DNA of 64,000 nucleotides. Source: Pseudocercospora fijiensis CIRAD86 (lineage: Eukaryota; Ascomycota; Dothideomycetes; Mycosphaerellales; Mycosphaerellaceae). Below, piece by piece: positions 17,001-29,559 of this stretch; the first letter of the stretch is position 1, and the number at the start of each line of letters is the position of its first letter. The stretch lies in the NCBI RefSeq assembly GCF_000340215.1, contig NW_006921532.1, positions 7,543,910-7,607,909 of the forward strand. The letters run 5' to 3'. A model generated the notes under the pieces. It ran no database searches. It had not been told where the DNA came from and saw nothing but the letters and a program-made list of their open reading frames with translations. Made by a program: the position numbers and the translations under genes.

Positions 17001-20000
17001 GTTAGTAAAAGCTTCTAAGAACCTATTAGTCTCTAGAGGAAGGTTAGTATCTCTAATCGTAACTACGTTGAACTTTTACGCAGCGTTAATTAGACGGTAC
17101 TTCTTTAGTTCCCTAGGAGCTGTTTTCTTTTAAACTAGGAAGTATAGATTACGATACGAGGTATAGGAAGGCTTAAGTGTGCCGGCCTTTACGCGCTGCC
17201 GTATTATATCCTCGACTACACCTCGTAGGCTTAGGTTTAGCTTGAAACCTAGGTAGGCCTAAGGCTTATATTCGATCGTTCGGATCTTCTACGGAGGGGC
17301 AACCTCCGGGTTAATTCTGCCTAGGTAAGTGAAGTCATATACTAACACAGCTTCGCGATTGTATAGAAGCTTATATAGCAGGTTAAGCTTAAGATCCGAA
17401 AGCTCTATGCTAGGTTTGATCTTCGTAAGCCTTTCCGGTGTTAGCCTTAAACCCCTAGGAATAGTAGAGAACTTTTTAGTAATGTATCTCTAGTCGTACG
17501 GACTATCCCTAGGTAGCAATATTGCTTCCTAATTAAGACACTTTTGTCGCTAGTTAGGATTCCCGCTAGGATTTGACCTATCGGTAATATGCACGCTGCC
17601 CTTTATAGGCTTAATCTTGTCCGCTACCCTCTTATATAAGGTATATATACTAATCGATTGTCGAACCCGAGCTCGCTCTCTTTATCGCTAGGCTTAGAGA
17701 TTAGCGTAACAAAACAGCGCGTAAACTTCTTTAGAAGTTTCCTTAAGTCGATAGGTGTGTAGCTAGTAGTCCTAATTTATAACGCCGGCGAAAACGTTAG
17801 ATTTGTAATAATACCCCCGGGGTAGCATTAGACTCGCGCTCTAATTAGTTAGTTCGGATAGACCCGCGTCCGGTAGTAATGCCTCCGGCGACGACGTATA
17901 AGATAGCATTATTACCTTAACTTGTATAGCAGGTATAGGTAGTCGTTATATTATGCTCGCTATCGCTTCGAGCACTCGTCTTCTTAGTATAGAACCTAGA
18001 AACTTGCCTTAACGTACGGATCGGCGCACTTCTAGAAATGACCTATTTAAGCTATACTAACTTATAGCGCAGATTGCCGGTCTTATAACCGCGCCGTAGC
18101 GTTTCCCGAAGACCGTCTAGAAGTAGTAAGGATATCCTCGTAGGACTTGTAGCTAGTGTTGCCGATATAACTAGTAAACACGACTCGGTTGCCCTTCTAG
18201 TTAGCGATAGTTCCTTCCTAGGAACTATCGTCGTAGTTGCGCTAGATACCTCGAGTTATACGAGACTATAGTCGACCTAGGATAATTAGCGTATTTAGGT
18301 CGGCGGCAATCTAGAAGGTAAAGGAAAAGCATATACCGAAGGCGTCTACTATAACATTGTAGCAAGCACCTACTAGCGCAACCTCCCTATTTACTCCCTA
18401 TATACCGAGGGAAATGTCTCTATTTATTAGCAGCCTAAGTTGTTTAGCCTAACGCTTACTTATAATAAGTAACTCCGAACTATTATCAAGCATTGCTAGC
18501 ATCTATTAACTATAGCTCCCGATAGTAACTTAAATATAGATAGCGGGAACGACGGCGAAGGAACGGGTAACTACGGAAAGGTCTATATTATTAGGGATAG
18601 AATAAAGTTCCTTAGGTCGAGGAGGTCCTACTCGACCGATTTGTTAGCTAGTAAACCGGACAGCCTTAATAGAGACTAAAACTAGAGTAGGGTCGGGATT
18701 ATTACTATCCCCTCGGCCTATCTCCTTAACTCCCTCTTCGTTAGTATTATCGATAGTATCTTAGTTCTCGTAGGTTACCGATTCGCCTTCTACTAACTCT
18801 TAGGTACCTAAAAATTTAGGAAGGAACTATAGGGAAGAGACGTCGATATAGTCTTCTCGTCCCTATTTCCTTCGAAGGGTAGCGAGGTCTTTTATAAAGG
18901 TAGTATCGTTAGGGATTCGGCTCTAGAATAGGTTAGTAGGCAAACCGTATACTAGCAGCTCTCCTATAGACACATTAGACTTAAGGTCTAGGAACTATAA
19001 AGCCTAGAAGAGAGCGTTTACCTTTGTATCTAAGGAGTTAGCTAGGCTAGTACTATACTTTTTTATGTACCTATTAAAGCGAAAGCTCTTTAGGTCGGAT
19101 AACTTCCGTTTATAGGCCGGTAGGTTAGCTAGGCCCGGGGTACTACTAATATCGGTAGTAACATCCTCTATATCGACCTCTAGAGTCTCTAGGACGGCTA
19201 GGCTTTCTATAAGTAGGGTGCTAGGGGCGGTGCTAGGTACGGTGCTAGATCGGGCAGCGCGGTCTATAGCTGTCTAGAGAGTCTTAGTTTTAGCGGTTAA
19301 CTCTCGCTATTGCTTAGCCTTATCGGCCGCCTTGTTCTTTAGCACCCTAGTAGGGGCTGCCGTACTAGGGCGAGTAGGGTTCTAAGGGCTCTTGCCCTTG
19401 CTTTAGGACTAGGTCTAAGACTATGTAGCAGCGTAGACATCTACACTATTCTTAGTAACCGCGTAAACATTAGTAACTGCGTCCGGGTCCTAAGAAACAA
19501 AGTTGACCTTAATAGGCTTAGTAGTACTATCACTGCTCCGCTCCTTAACCTGCTTTGCCCTAACCTTCTAAGTTTCACGTTTAGTAATAGCGGCGAGGGT
19601 ACTATTCCTAGTGTCCTTAAACTCGATCTTACCGCTATACTTCTTTTCTAGAAGGGTCTTTAGCTAAGGTAGTTTCGGGGCTCTCCGATCCTATTCGAAA
19701 TTAATCTTATTACCGGTATCTATATAGTAGAATCGGCTATTTACTTATATAATAAGCTTCCTTTTAAGAAGCTCTTTCTAGATAGGGTAGGACGATTAGA
19801 TATATTTAAACCCGCTACACATCTAGCACTTGCTATCTAAGTTAGAATAGATCTTCCGTATAGCGTAGACATCTACTAAAGGGGCTTTAGGGTAGTTAGG
19901 ATCTGAAACCTAGTAGACTAGCGGTATATCGCCTAGTATAGTAGTATTAATAACCTCCCTAACTCGCTATAATGCTTTCGCATTTAGGTTTAGCTAGGCT

Positions 20001-20940
20001 AGGGATTTAGCTAAGTCCGCAACGTCTTAAGAGTGCTTAGTAACAGTAGGGGTTACGGTCTTAGGACTACTTTGCGATTTAGGAAGGAACTTAGGTCCCT
20101 TATTTCCCGAGGCTTCTTTCCTAACCTACGCTAGGTTATTCCGGTCTTCGCCGTAGATAAACTTCCTCGTATCGGCTATACTATTAATGTCGGCCTTAAC
20201 ACACACTAGGACCTCTTTGTATTTCCTAAAACTCTTAGGATCGGACTCGCTAAGCTTATAGCGACGGAAGATACGCTAAGCTATAGGCTACGGCAATCCC
20301 TAGAGGAGCAGCCTCGTTCTCTAAGAGTTTTCGAGGTTACTCTATTCGATGCCGTCCGCTAACTCGACAAACTCGCGGATATACCCCTTTAGGTCGTTAT
20401 CCTTAGTACGCCTTACTAAGCAGAGGGACTCGAGCTACGTACGACTGCCTTTAATGCGACGGCTATCGCGCTCCCGATATTCCCTTATAAAGGCTACCTT
20501 AAAGGTCTCCTAGTTAGCATTAGACTTGTCGTCCTTTTCTAGGTAGCTAACTAGGGTTTTAAGGGTTCGGTAAAGCTTAGAGGAGGTAGTCCTCGTAAAG
20601 GACCGAATCTTGTACTAGTCGGATTCTCTATCGAGCTCGTAATTAACTAAGCCTTCCTTAAAGCGCTTAATATATGCTATAGCGTTCTACCCTTCGAACA
20701 AGGGGTTTATAGTGCTCCCTAGTTCTAGCGGGCGACGCTTGTTTTAACGGAGAAGTTTAGTTTGCTTCTCTATTATCTTTATAATAACATTGTAGAGCGC
20801 CTCTAGCGTAGAAGGCGTAGGAGGCTTACTTATATTGACTAGTCGCCGCCTAATTTCTTCGTTAATAGGATTAGGGGCGTTTTCGGATTCCGAAGATTCT
20901 GCTAATTCGTAATGCTCGTTTTCGCTAGAGTTAGAGCTTA
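14090..20940 (-). pseudogene. Gypsy gag-pol of the 12.3-kb element, RIP-inactivated
   Basis: Read on the minus strand through RIP stops, the order is gag (from about 20,940), a retropepsin-like site near 18,450-18,600 (AMLDNSSE, related to the LDxGSE type), reverse transcriptase with PFLDDIGIKGP near 16,770-16,830, RNase H ending with the FNFDVFYVPSKKHTRPDSLS motif near 15,940-16,000, and an integrase core between about 15,450 and 14,500 (GTPYEIILDN and ISPYYPWSNAIVKR motifs). The domain order PR-RT-RH-IN is that of Ty3/Gypsy. An Asp/Glu-rich tail follows the integrase, and no chromodomain was seen. Dozens of TAG/TAA codons make it non-functional. Boundaries are approximate. Confidence 0.87.
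17806..17830. repeat. CCCC(C)GGGG palindrome between protease and RT parts
   Basis: 25 nt are identical to the copy at 10,099. On the minus strand it overlaps a region that could be read as LPRGYY, so it may be partly coding. Confidence 0.8.
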
Positions 20941-21089
20941 TTCGATTGTTGTGAAATAGTTAAAATAGCTTAAATCGAATGCTGTATAAAGTTGAAATAG
21001 AATGCTATATAAATGTATTTTTAGTGTCTTTAGTTTGTTTGGTTTGTTGTAATATTGCTATGCGAGAGAGTAGTATGTTAGGCTGTTTC

Positions 21090-21120
21090 TCCTAGTATTA
21101 CCCCCGGGGTAGCATTAGGA
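21090..21120. repeat. CCCC(C)GGGG palindrome in the leader before gag
   Basis: Arms TCCTA and TAGGA around TTACCCCCGGGGTAGCATT, about 150 bp upstream of the gag start on the minus strand. Confidence 0.85.
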
Positions 21121-21767
21121 TTTAGCCCTCTAGGGGTCGCCTAACTACCTCTAGGAGCTTAGTTTAGTAGATTTTAGACAAAAGCCGCTCGGAGGGAGAG
21201 ACTACAATCTCTATTTATACCTAGATCCTAGAAACTAGCTCGTATCTCCTTTAGCTAGGCGGGGGGGCGGTAGCCTTCTTTTTCTAGTAGAAGGCTAAGC
21301 ACTGTCTAAGCGAGGCTGCGAATCTAGGAACGCCCTACCCGATTAATAGGGGACTCCCCGGCTATCCGACCTACAAGCCGTATTTGCTATTAATTAATAG
21401 TCTTAGCAAACTAAGCAAGGCCGATAGGTAATTAGTCTATCTCCTCCTTAGGCGGGGCTCATCTCGAGCAAGCGGTACTAAATAGGTCTTCGACCCGGAG
21501 CCGAGTCCTTAGAAGCTAGCTATAGCTATAGACTAGGCCCTAAGCTATAACAGTCCTAAGGGTTTGTAGCTTTTCGGGGTCAAAGCATTCCCTCGTTAAG
21601 AGGTTTCTCTGCTTATTGTAATAGCCCCTTAAGATACTTCGGTATCGTCCGTATCGTAGGCTCTTATCGTGCCCTCGCTTCGGTTATAGCCATTCGTACC
21701 TAGAGACTACCTTTAACATACCCGAACCTGTTAGATATAAAGAGATAGCCCTACCTTCGGCTCTAAT

Positions 21768-22046
21768 AAAGGACGGAAACTAACACTACTACTACTACTA
21801 GTAGTAATAGTATAGGCTACCGAGGGTAATATAACCTATAGCAATATAGGCAGCTATGTTTAGCATAATAGGATGACAAGACGGTTGCTTAGGCTAATAA
21901 CTAGAGCCCTGCAACATAGGCATTATAGAAGTGTGATATAAACAATGTGCTATACGAGGTTGGTGCCCTATCTACAATATAGAAGGAGGCCTCTTATATA
22001 GGCTTAAAACTCAGCCTAGGTGTGTAGGGCCGGTTACTAGCCAATA
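21768..22046 (-). repeat. 5' LTR of the 12.3-kb element
   Basis: Partner of 9,710-9,988. The two differ by a modest number of transitions. The target duplication ATACT follows at 22,047-22,051. Confidence 0.9.
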
Positions 22047-22069
22047 ATACTAGTCTAATACTTATCTAA

Positions 22070-25000
22070 CAACTTAGTTATATCCTCGAAGGAACCTTTA
22101 GCTTCCTACGAGTCCTATTTAGGTAAATAGCCTTACTATCTTAATAGATATTCCTTCTTGCCTTGCCTAGTTCGGTGCTTTAGGATACATTCGACCGACT
22201 ATAGCTCTTTACTATTAGCTAAGACTTCTTCTAACTTAGTAGGCGCTTTATCGCCTTCGCGTTAATAGTATAGTTTAAGGAGGGATATATAGAAGGTGTT
22301 ATAGATAGTGTAATAGGGTAGAAGCTATAACTAATAGGCCTATACGGAGGAGCCCTTAACTTCTCGAATACGGAATAGGCTAATGTATCTTAGTGCGAGC
22401 TTAGGCCTTGTTTTGCTATCAGGTAATAGGTGTTTGCGGATGCGGAGGTTCTTCGTACTAAGTATAACTATATCGCCTTGCTTAAAGGTTATTAGGGTAT
22501 AGCGCTTATCGTAGTAGGTCTTTTAGTATTCTTAGGCCTTTATTAGCTTCTTAGTTATCTTAGCGTAAATTTCTCGTATCTTCTAAACGCGTTCTATTGC
22601 CGCTAGTATCTCTAGTACTTAACGCGCTTCCCTTTCCTTACGCTCGGCCTCGAGCGTTAGTAGGTCTTACCGTCTTATAGTAAGGCAGCGTTTTAGCCTA
22701 TTATAGCTATATATAGTAAAACCTTAGTTAATAAGTGTATACTGTTATTATATACGAATTCTATAGGCTATAGGAGGTCAACCTAATCTTCGGGGTTTTT
22801 ATTAATATAGCTACGTAGGTACTACTATAGGGTAGCATTCTGCCTCTCTATTTAACCGTTAGTCTATAGATAGAAGGCTATTAATAGCCGATGCTTCAGT
22901 CTTAGCTATAGGTATATCTCGCTCTAATAGTACGATATTAGTATCGATCTCCGATTAGATACTATCCCCTTAGGGGTCCCTAAATAGGTATAGAAGATAT
23001 TATTCTATAGCGCTTCTACTATATTAATAGCAGTCTAATCCTTGCGCGCTAGGATATATCGAGCGCCTTTAGTAAATCGGTCTACTATAATAAGGACGGC
23101 ATCGTACGTATCCTTACTACCCCTATACTTAGTAGGAGGAAGGCCTATAATAAAATCTATTATAAGCTCTACGAAAGGCTTCCTAGGAATAGGAAGTAAA
23201 GACAACTCGCTAAATAGTAAGTGCTTTAGTGCTTTAATACGCTAGCATACTACGTAGGTCTATATATATTCTTTTGTATACTATTTACTATTTAGCTAGT
23301 AGTATATATGCGATAGTAGCTCGTGCGACCTCTCTATACTATAGTAACTAGCAAGCTTACTATTATAGTGCCGCTTTAAAAGCTCTTATCTAATCGATTG
23401 TTTAGCGGGGATATAGTATCTACCCTTAAACGTTAAGTAATCCTTATTATCGATCGACTAGTTACTCTTACTAGATCGAGTCGTTCGTCTACTTATAAGC
23501 TTATTAATACGTTTAATAGTAAAGGCGTCCCTCTACTAAGTATGTAATAGCTTATCTATAAACGATTAACTATCCCTATTTATAAGGTTATTTAATAGTA
23601 CCCTCGCTATCGAACGAGGTACGTATTATATATATCTAATAGTACTAGTAGCTAGAATAACTGCAACCTCTCCTATAGTACTATCGCTATAGATAGCAAT
23701 ATCTTTAATCGAGTCGTTATAGCTCGAGCGATCTACGTCCTTTCTAACGTATACTAGAAGAACGACAACTCCGCTATAGTATTTGTTACCGCCGCGGGGT
23801 CCGGAAGTCCGCCTATCCTATACTTGCTTATTAATAACATAGGCTATAGCAATCTTATACTATAGGGTTAGAAACAATAAATTAATATACTAAGTCTCGC
23901 TATTGTAATTAGGTCGCCTCGATAGGCTATCGGTAGGGTTATTTACGCCTAGCCGATATAATATATTAAAATCGAACCTAGCGAGGTAGACGGCCTATCT
24001 AGCCTATCGACCTATAACCCTTACAACCTTAGTAATACTACGTAGGTTGTTATAGTCTGTATAGACCTAAATAGGGTGCTAAGTACTATCGAGATAGTAG
24101 CGCTAATACTTGAAGCCTTCTACGATTACTAAGAGCTCTTGCTTATAGGTCTCGTAACGACGCTCTATATCGATTATCTTTCGTAAAAAGAAGGCGATCG
24201 GGTACTAGTAATTGTTATTATCTAATTGCTATATATAATAGCCGATATAGCGAACTGGAAAGCGTTAGTCTTAATACGGATCTACTTGCTTAGTATAAAA
24301 TAGTGCAATAGAGGGACTTTAGTAAAGCGTTGCTTTAGGCCGTTAAAAGCGGCTTATATTTTATTAGTCTATTTAAACTCTCTAGAAGGATTTGCCTTAG
24401 TCTTAGTAAGTTCAGTTAATAGCATTATATACCTCGAATAGCTCTTAATAAATCGACCGTAAAAGTTAGCAAAACCTAGGAATAACTAAAGTTCCTTAAT
24501 ACTAGTAGGGGTTAGCTATTTAGTAATAGTCTTAATCTAATTAGGATTAGCCTTAATACTATTAGTTAATACGAGGAAGCTAAGGAAGGACACCTCCTTA
24601 GTAGCAAAGGTATATTTAGAAGGCTTAGAATACAAGCTATAGGTTCTTAGGCGATCGAGCACCTTGCGGACTATAGCCTAGTGCTCTATAATATTAGGTA
24701 AGTGTATATAAACTAGGATGTTATCTAGGTAAACTATATAGAGGTAGTCTAATAGGCCTAACAAGGCCCGATTAATATAGGACTATAATGTCGTAGGGGC
24801 GTTAGCTAGCCTAAATAGCATAACTAAGTACTTAAAATAGCTATAACGGGTATAGAAGGCTATTTTCTATTTATCGCCTTTACGAATACAGATACGATAG
24901 GACGTATCCTTAATATTTAATATAGTATAGAAATAGGCGCTAGATAGGCGATCGAGGGTCTTATTAATAAGCGGAAGTAGATAACGGTCCTTAATAGTAA

Positions 25001-27517
25001 TAGCGTTAAGTCTACGGTAATTACTATATAGGCGTAGGCTACTATCCTTCTTTAGAATAAACCGGATTAGTATACTAGCAGGGCTGTTACTATACTAAAT
25101 TCGACTATTAGCTAGGTTCTTATCTAGGTATTTAGGTAATATAGCAAGCTTACGCTCGCTAAGGTTATAGAGTAGTCTAAAAGGAACCTCCTTGCCCTCT
25201 ATAATGTTAATCTTATAGTTAGTCTCTTTAAACATAGGCAATGTCGATGCTAGTTAGTATTTGAACACATTAATATAGGTTTCTCGAATAGGCTATAGTA
25301 TACGAGCAAGCTAATTAGGGTCTATGCTATTAGGGGGTACAGGTTTATCGTTATTACTACTAAGCAGATCGGTAGTCGGATTAGCTAAGGCAGGTATTAG
25401 GTTGCTAATAAATAGGACTCGGATATCGTTAGGGCACTCGCTAATATTAATGTGTTTAATGTCCTCTTTCCTAGCGATTCTAAATCGCTACTATTAGCTA
25501 CCTAAGTCTATAGCTACGGCGTAGTGCTTAAGGATAGGGTTGCTAATAATAATATTAGATAGAAGGTTGTCTATATCTACTACGTAGGCAGTAAAGTCTA
25601 GTAGGCGCTTATTGCCGAGGTCGTCTCTTAGAACTATATAGATATAGTAGGCTCTATAGGTTAAGTGCCGAGCATTATTAAACTAAGTAAGGATAGGTAT
25701 ATTAGTCCTTTCTAATTGTCTAAGGTCTAACTACTTAGCTAGGCGGTAGTTAATAAGGGTACTAACTAAATTTCCTAGATCTAGTATAACCTTAGTCTTA
25801 TTATTAGTGCTATACGTGTCCTATATAAGACAGGTACGTATAATAGCTAGTATAATGTCGATAGTCTTACGCCGTATAAGGCTAATAGTTAGTGCGGCGC
25901 TTATTCTTTTTTAGACTAATTAGAAGGGCCGATAGGGGTAGAATTAGTAGCTAAAAGGTACCTCCTATACAGTCTATACTTAGCGGAAGCACGGTCAATT
26001 CGGGCCTAGTCCTTAGGTCTGTCGCATTAGCCTAGTAGATAGCTAGTACTATTACAGTTATAGCACTTTAATCCGGCTAGGGTACCGCTATAACCGATAT
26101 TACTACTATTATTAGCTAAGCGATTAGCACTATAGGAATACGAGCCCCTTCTACGGCCCCTATCGTAGCCTCCTCTATATAGCCGTCGGCTACGGCCTCT
26201 TCTACGGTTATTGTTACTATTCCTATTGTTAGTATTGTTACCTTAGTAGGAAACTTAGTTTCCCCCGTAGCTACGGTTACTACGGTTAGTACTAGTATTA
26301 GCTAGTAACCGGCCCTATATACAGGCTAAGTTTTAAGCTTATATAAGAGGCCTCCTTCTATACTATAGATAGCGTATTAGCCTCGTATAGCATATTGTTT
26401 ATATTATACTTCTATAATGCCTATATTATAGGGCTCTAGTTATTAGCCTAAGCGACAGTATTGTTATCCTATTATACTAAACATAGCTGTCTATATTATT
26501 ATAGGTTATATTACCCTCGGCTGCCTATACTATTGCTGCTAGTAGTAGTAGTAGTAGTGTTAGTTACCGTCCTTTACTAGCTAGTCGAATCCTCGATTCT
26601 AGTCGTTATTAAAGCTAAACAGCCCGTTTAGCTATTTCTACTTTGACTATAAATTAAATACGTATTAGATTAGCCTGTTTAAATACATAGCGACGGTCTA
26701 GTTTAAGGATAAGCTCCTACCTAAGCTTTAGGCGTATTTCCGAGATCTATATAGAATTAGTCTTAGCCGGAAGGTCGTCCTCGAGGGTCTTTAAATAGGC
26801 CTCGAATAAGCGAGCCGATTAATTAGTCTTTTGTTTAGCTCGGAGGTACTAATCCTAAGTATGTTATTGCCTTAGTATAGGGTTTCTAAGGGTGTCTCGT
26901 ATAATAGTTTTGTAGGTTTGCTACTAAACAGTAGTCTAATCGTTAAGGGAGTTAAAATAGTTATCCTAGGTGCGTTTTAGGTCGCCGTCGATATACTATA
27001 TAGCGTAGACGACTAATAAATAGTCGTCTAGAAGAGCCCTCGGTATATTCCGCTAATTAAGCTTATAATCGCGTATATAATTATTATACTGCTTGCGGCT
27101 AGAGCCGTCGAATACGGTACAGTCCCTAAGCTTAGTATCCTTCTTCTAGACTAGTAGTAAGGAAGGCCCTACTATTAGTTTAGCATTAGTTGCTAGGGCT
27201 TCCTATAGGCGGCGAATCTCGAGGAGGTTATCCTTCAGCTATTGTTCTTAGCGTAGAGTAGCGAGTCTGTTCCAAGTAGCTTCTTAAAGTCTCGCTACTA
27301 GCTAGGGGCTAAAAGCTAGTTAGTTATATTAACGATTAATAATGTTATTAAGAATGTCGTTAACGGGCAACGATAGGTTATCCCCTTCGACTATAGGTCC
27401 TCTAGTAGGCTCTTTAGAAGGCACTATACTACTAGAATTGTCGTTGCTAGCGCTACTAGAAGCGCCGCGGTTGTTATTAGTGTTTCGTAATAAGCCGGCT
27501 ATTATAAGGGGTAGCAC
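22070..27517 (-). pseudogene. Chromovirus gag-pol (Ty3/Gypsy with chromodomain), RIP-inactivated
   Basis: The minus-strand frame begins at an ATG at 27,517 with a Ser/Asn-rich N-terminus. It continues through a gag capsid region (27,300-26,600) and a CCHC knuckle near 26,035-26,075, read as CYNCNSTSYLLGxC with the His changed to Tyr by RIP. Reverse transcriptase has YLDNILVYI near 24,700-24,745, where YLDDILIYS is usual. Integrase follows, and the end is a chromodomain at about 22,090-22,205 (SVECILKHRTRQGKKEYL, then a WxGY-like and an SWE-like position). The chromodomain places it among Tf1/sushi-type chromoviruses, in which it guides integration to marked chromatin. A solo LTR (26,296-26,575) splits gag between capsid and knuckle. 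Confidence 0.87.
26296..26575 (+). mobile_element. Solo LTR of the 12.3-kb family inside chromovirus gag
   Basis: The 280-bp copy starts TATTAGCTAGTAACCGGCC, ends CCTTT and is flanked by the 5-bp duplication ACTAG (26,291-26,295 and 26,576-26,580). Chromovirus gag reading resumes on both sides, so this insertion is younger than the chromovirus. Confidence 0.88.
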
Positions 27518-27777
27518 TAATAATGTATTATAAGCCCCTTATAGTGCGTATATAGCGGAATTAGTAGGTATAGGCCTAGTGCGATCGACTTAGTATAATA
27601 GGCTATATAGAAGGCCTTGCTTAATAATTAGTACGGTTGTTTTAGTAGAATAGTACGTATAGATCCCGTTCTTTAGGCGTAATATAGTTAAATCGGTAGT
27701 TTTCGTAGCTATACCGCTAAAAGCTTAAAATAAGGACTATCTAGCTACTACCCTTAAAGGGTAGATCGAATACTATC

Positions 27778-27976
27778 TAAGAAGGGTATATTAGTAGGTA
27801 GATAGGGTACTAGTAGGTATAAGTAGTATTCGATAAGGATCTAGGAGGAGAGAGAGGAAGGTAGGCAAGTTAGCCTAACGCTAAGCGCTAAGCCCTAAGC
27901 TACTTAAGGCATCGAGACCCTAGCTTTACTCGGCCTAGTTACATACCAATTACGTACAGCCTCTTTAGCCCTAATA
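27778..27976 (-). mobile_element. LTR of the chromovirus family (5' LTR)
   Basis: About 199 bp match 2,589-2,782 in the same orientation. It lies 260 bp upstream of the chromovirus gag start on the minus strand, which is the right place for the 5' LTR. Its ends read TA...TA on the element strand, i.e. RIP-altered TG...CA. Confidence 0.78.
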
Positions 27977-29530
27977 ATATCTTATTATACGTTGCTACCG
28001 CTAGAAGTCGCTATTCTTATCGCTATATTAATAGCGACTAATCTCTAGCGCCTATATCTCGAATACTACGCTATAGTAGAGGTGTACGCCTCTAGGCTCT
28101 CGCTCGCGGAAGCTAGTTTCGAAGGACCTACCGGCGTATAAGGAGGCTACTAAGCGGCGCAAGTCGCCTATAAAAAAGAAGAATAAAAAGAAAGTCGATA
28201 GCGATAGCAGAAAGTAGAAGACGGCGTAGCAGAAGAAGTTTAATAATATACTAGTATTCGAGGCCGCGGCGTAGAAGAAATACTAGAACAACGATGCTAC
28301 TACGGCCGTAGAAGTTAATATCGGTAGCGAAGTAACCGCCGAAGTTAAGGTTAGCGAGTTAAGGCGTTTAGCTAAAGCCTCGCCTTCGAAATAGTAGGCG
28401 CGGCGCCTAGTATAGGGTTAGTAGGTAAATAAGGAAGATATATCTACGCTATCCTATAACCCTCGTAAGGACCTATAGTGTAAGCAAACCTAGCGCCTTC
28501 TTACTAGCGGTAATAAGCTAGCCTTTAAGTACTGTAAGTTTATAACCGTACTAGCGCTAAAGATACGTACTATTAGGCTAACGAGGAAGTATAGAAGAAG
28601 TAGCTATATATCGGTAATTGTGTGTTAATCGTATCTGCGTTTAAAGTACTAAAGAGTAACTAGTTTAAGCAGAGTTGGAAGCAGGATAAAGTAACGATAT
28701 TCTTGCTGTTACCTAATAGGTGTATCCGCTTAACTTTATATACTAATTTCTTCTATAGCAGACGATCACAACAAGGCTCTCGACTACGCCGTAGAGTTGA
28801 TAAATAATGCTAGAGACAAGATTAAGATTAATATTAAGTTTAAGACTACTACGAAGGATGCCGGCTCTAGAGCTATTCTTAAGGTAAGAAACTAAAGCCG
28901 AACGATTAGTAGAATATCGACGGTCTTACCTTTATTGCTAAAGAATAGAAGTTAGGCAACTATACGACTAAGCTACTTACTAACTATGTATATACCCTCC
29001 CTAGCTACGAGAACTATAGCTAATACTACTACAGACCTAAAGGCTTGCCGGATATTAATCGTAACTATTACTAGCTCTATAGCGAGGCTATAAAGCTATA
29101 GTCTTATACCCTTGCTATAAAGCAAGAAGGCGTAACTTTAATAACGCCGCCGTATAGTATATTCGCTAAGATATAGTAATATAAGGAGAAGATATAGGTA
29201 CGTTACGTAACTATTTAAAGCGCTTTTAGAAGGAGTAACTAACTAAGAGAGAGTAATATAATAACGATATTTATAACGAAGCTACGGCCGTTCTTATTAG
29301 TTTAAACTTGTTAGGCGTTTATATAGCAATCGCGAATTTAATAGGTTATTATCTACTCTATTATATATACCGCTATTATCGTTATTACTTCGAGAATACT
29401 TACTAGCGGTATTCTCGGAGGTAAAAGCGGAGGAGTTATATAAGGCTTTGTAGTACGTACTATAACTTTCTTATTTTTGTTATACTAATACTGTACTAGT
29501 TATATATATAAAATTAATAGCGGAGCTTTA
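27977..29530. other. Unassigned degraded sequence
   Basis: The plus-strand reading shows a Lys/Arg-rich stretch near 28,160-28,260 (KKKNKKKVDSDS) and a later segment DDHNKALDYAVELI near 28,765. TAG/TAA stops interrupt it. I recognise no family. It is probably part of another transposon or a decayed duplicated gene. Confidence 0.4.
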
Positions 29531-29559
29531 GATATATATTATCTTACTATTCTGCAAAT

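Larger units (their letters stand above)
9710..22046 (-). mobile_element. 12.3-kb Ty3/Gypsy-type LTR element with extra ORF
   Basis: Two 279-bp direct repeats (9,710-9,988 and 21,768-22,046) bound this element, and a perfect 5-bp target duplication ATACT flanks it (9,705-9,709 and 22,047-22,051). On the minus strand the order is 5' LTR, leader, gag, protease, RT, RNase H, integrase, a spacer of about 1 kb, an additional long frame, a purine-rich tract, then 3' LTR. At 12.3 kb it is much longer than the usual 5-8 kb of fungal Gypsy elements, and the extra frame accounts for much of the excess. All frames carry RIP-type stops. In element orientation the LTRs start TA (expected TG, changed by RIP) but end in TT rather than CA. 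Confidence 0.88.

Noticed and set aside
23042..23245. 67-codon plus-strand frame in the chromovirus.
   Set aside because: It lies antisense to the integrase region of the chromovirus pol and has no recognisable feature.
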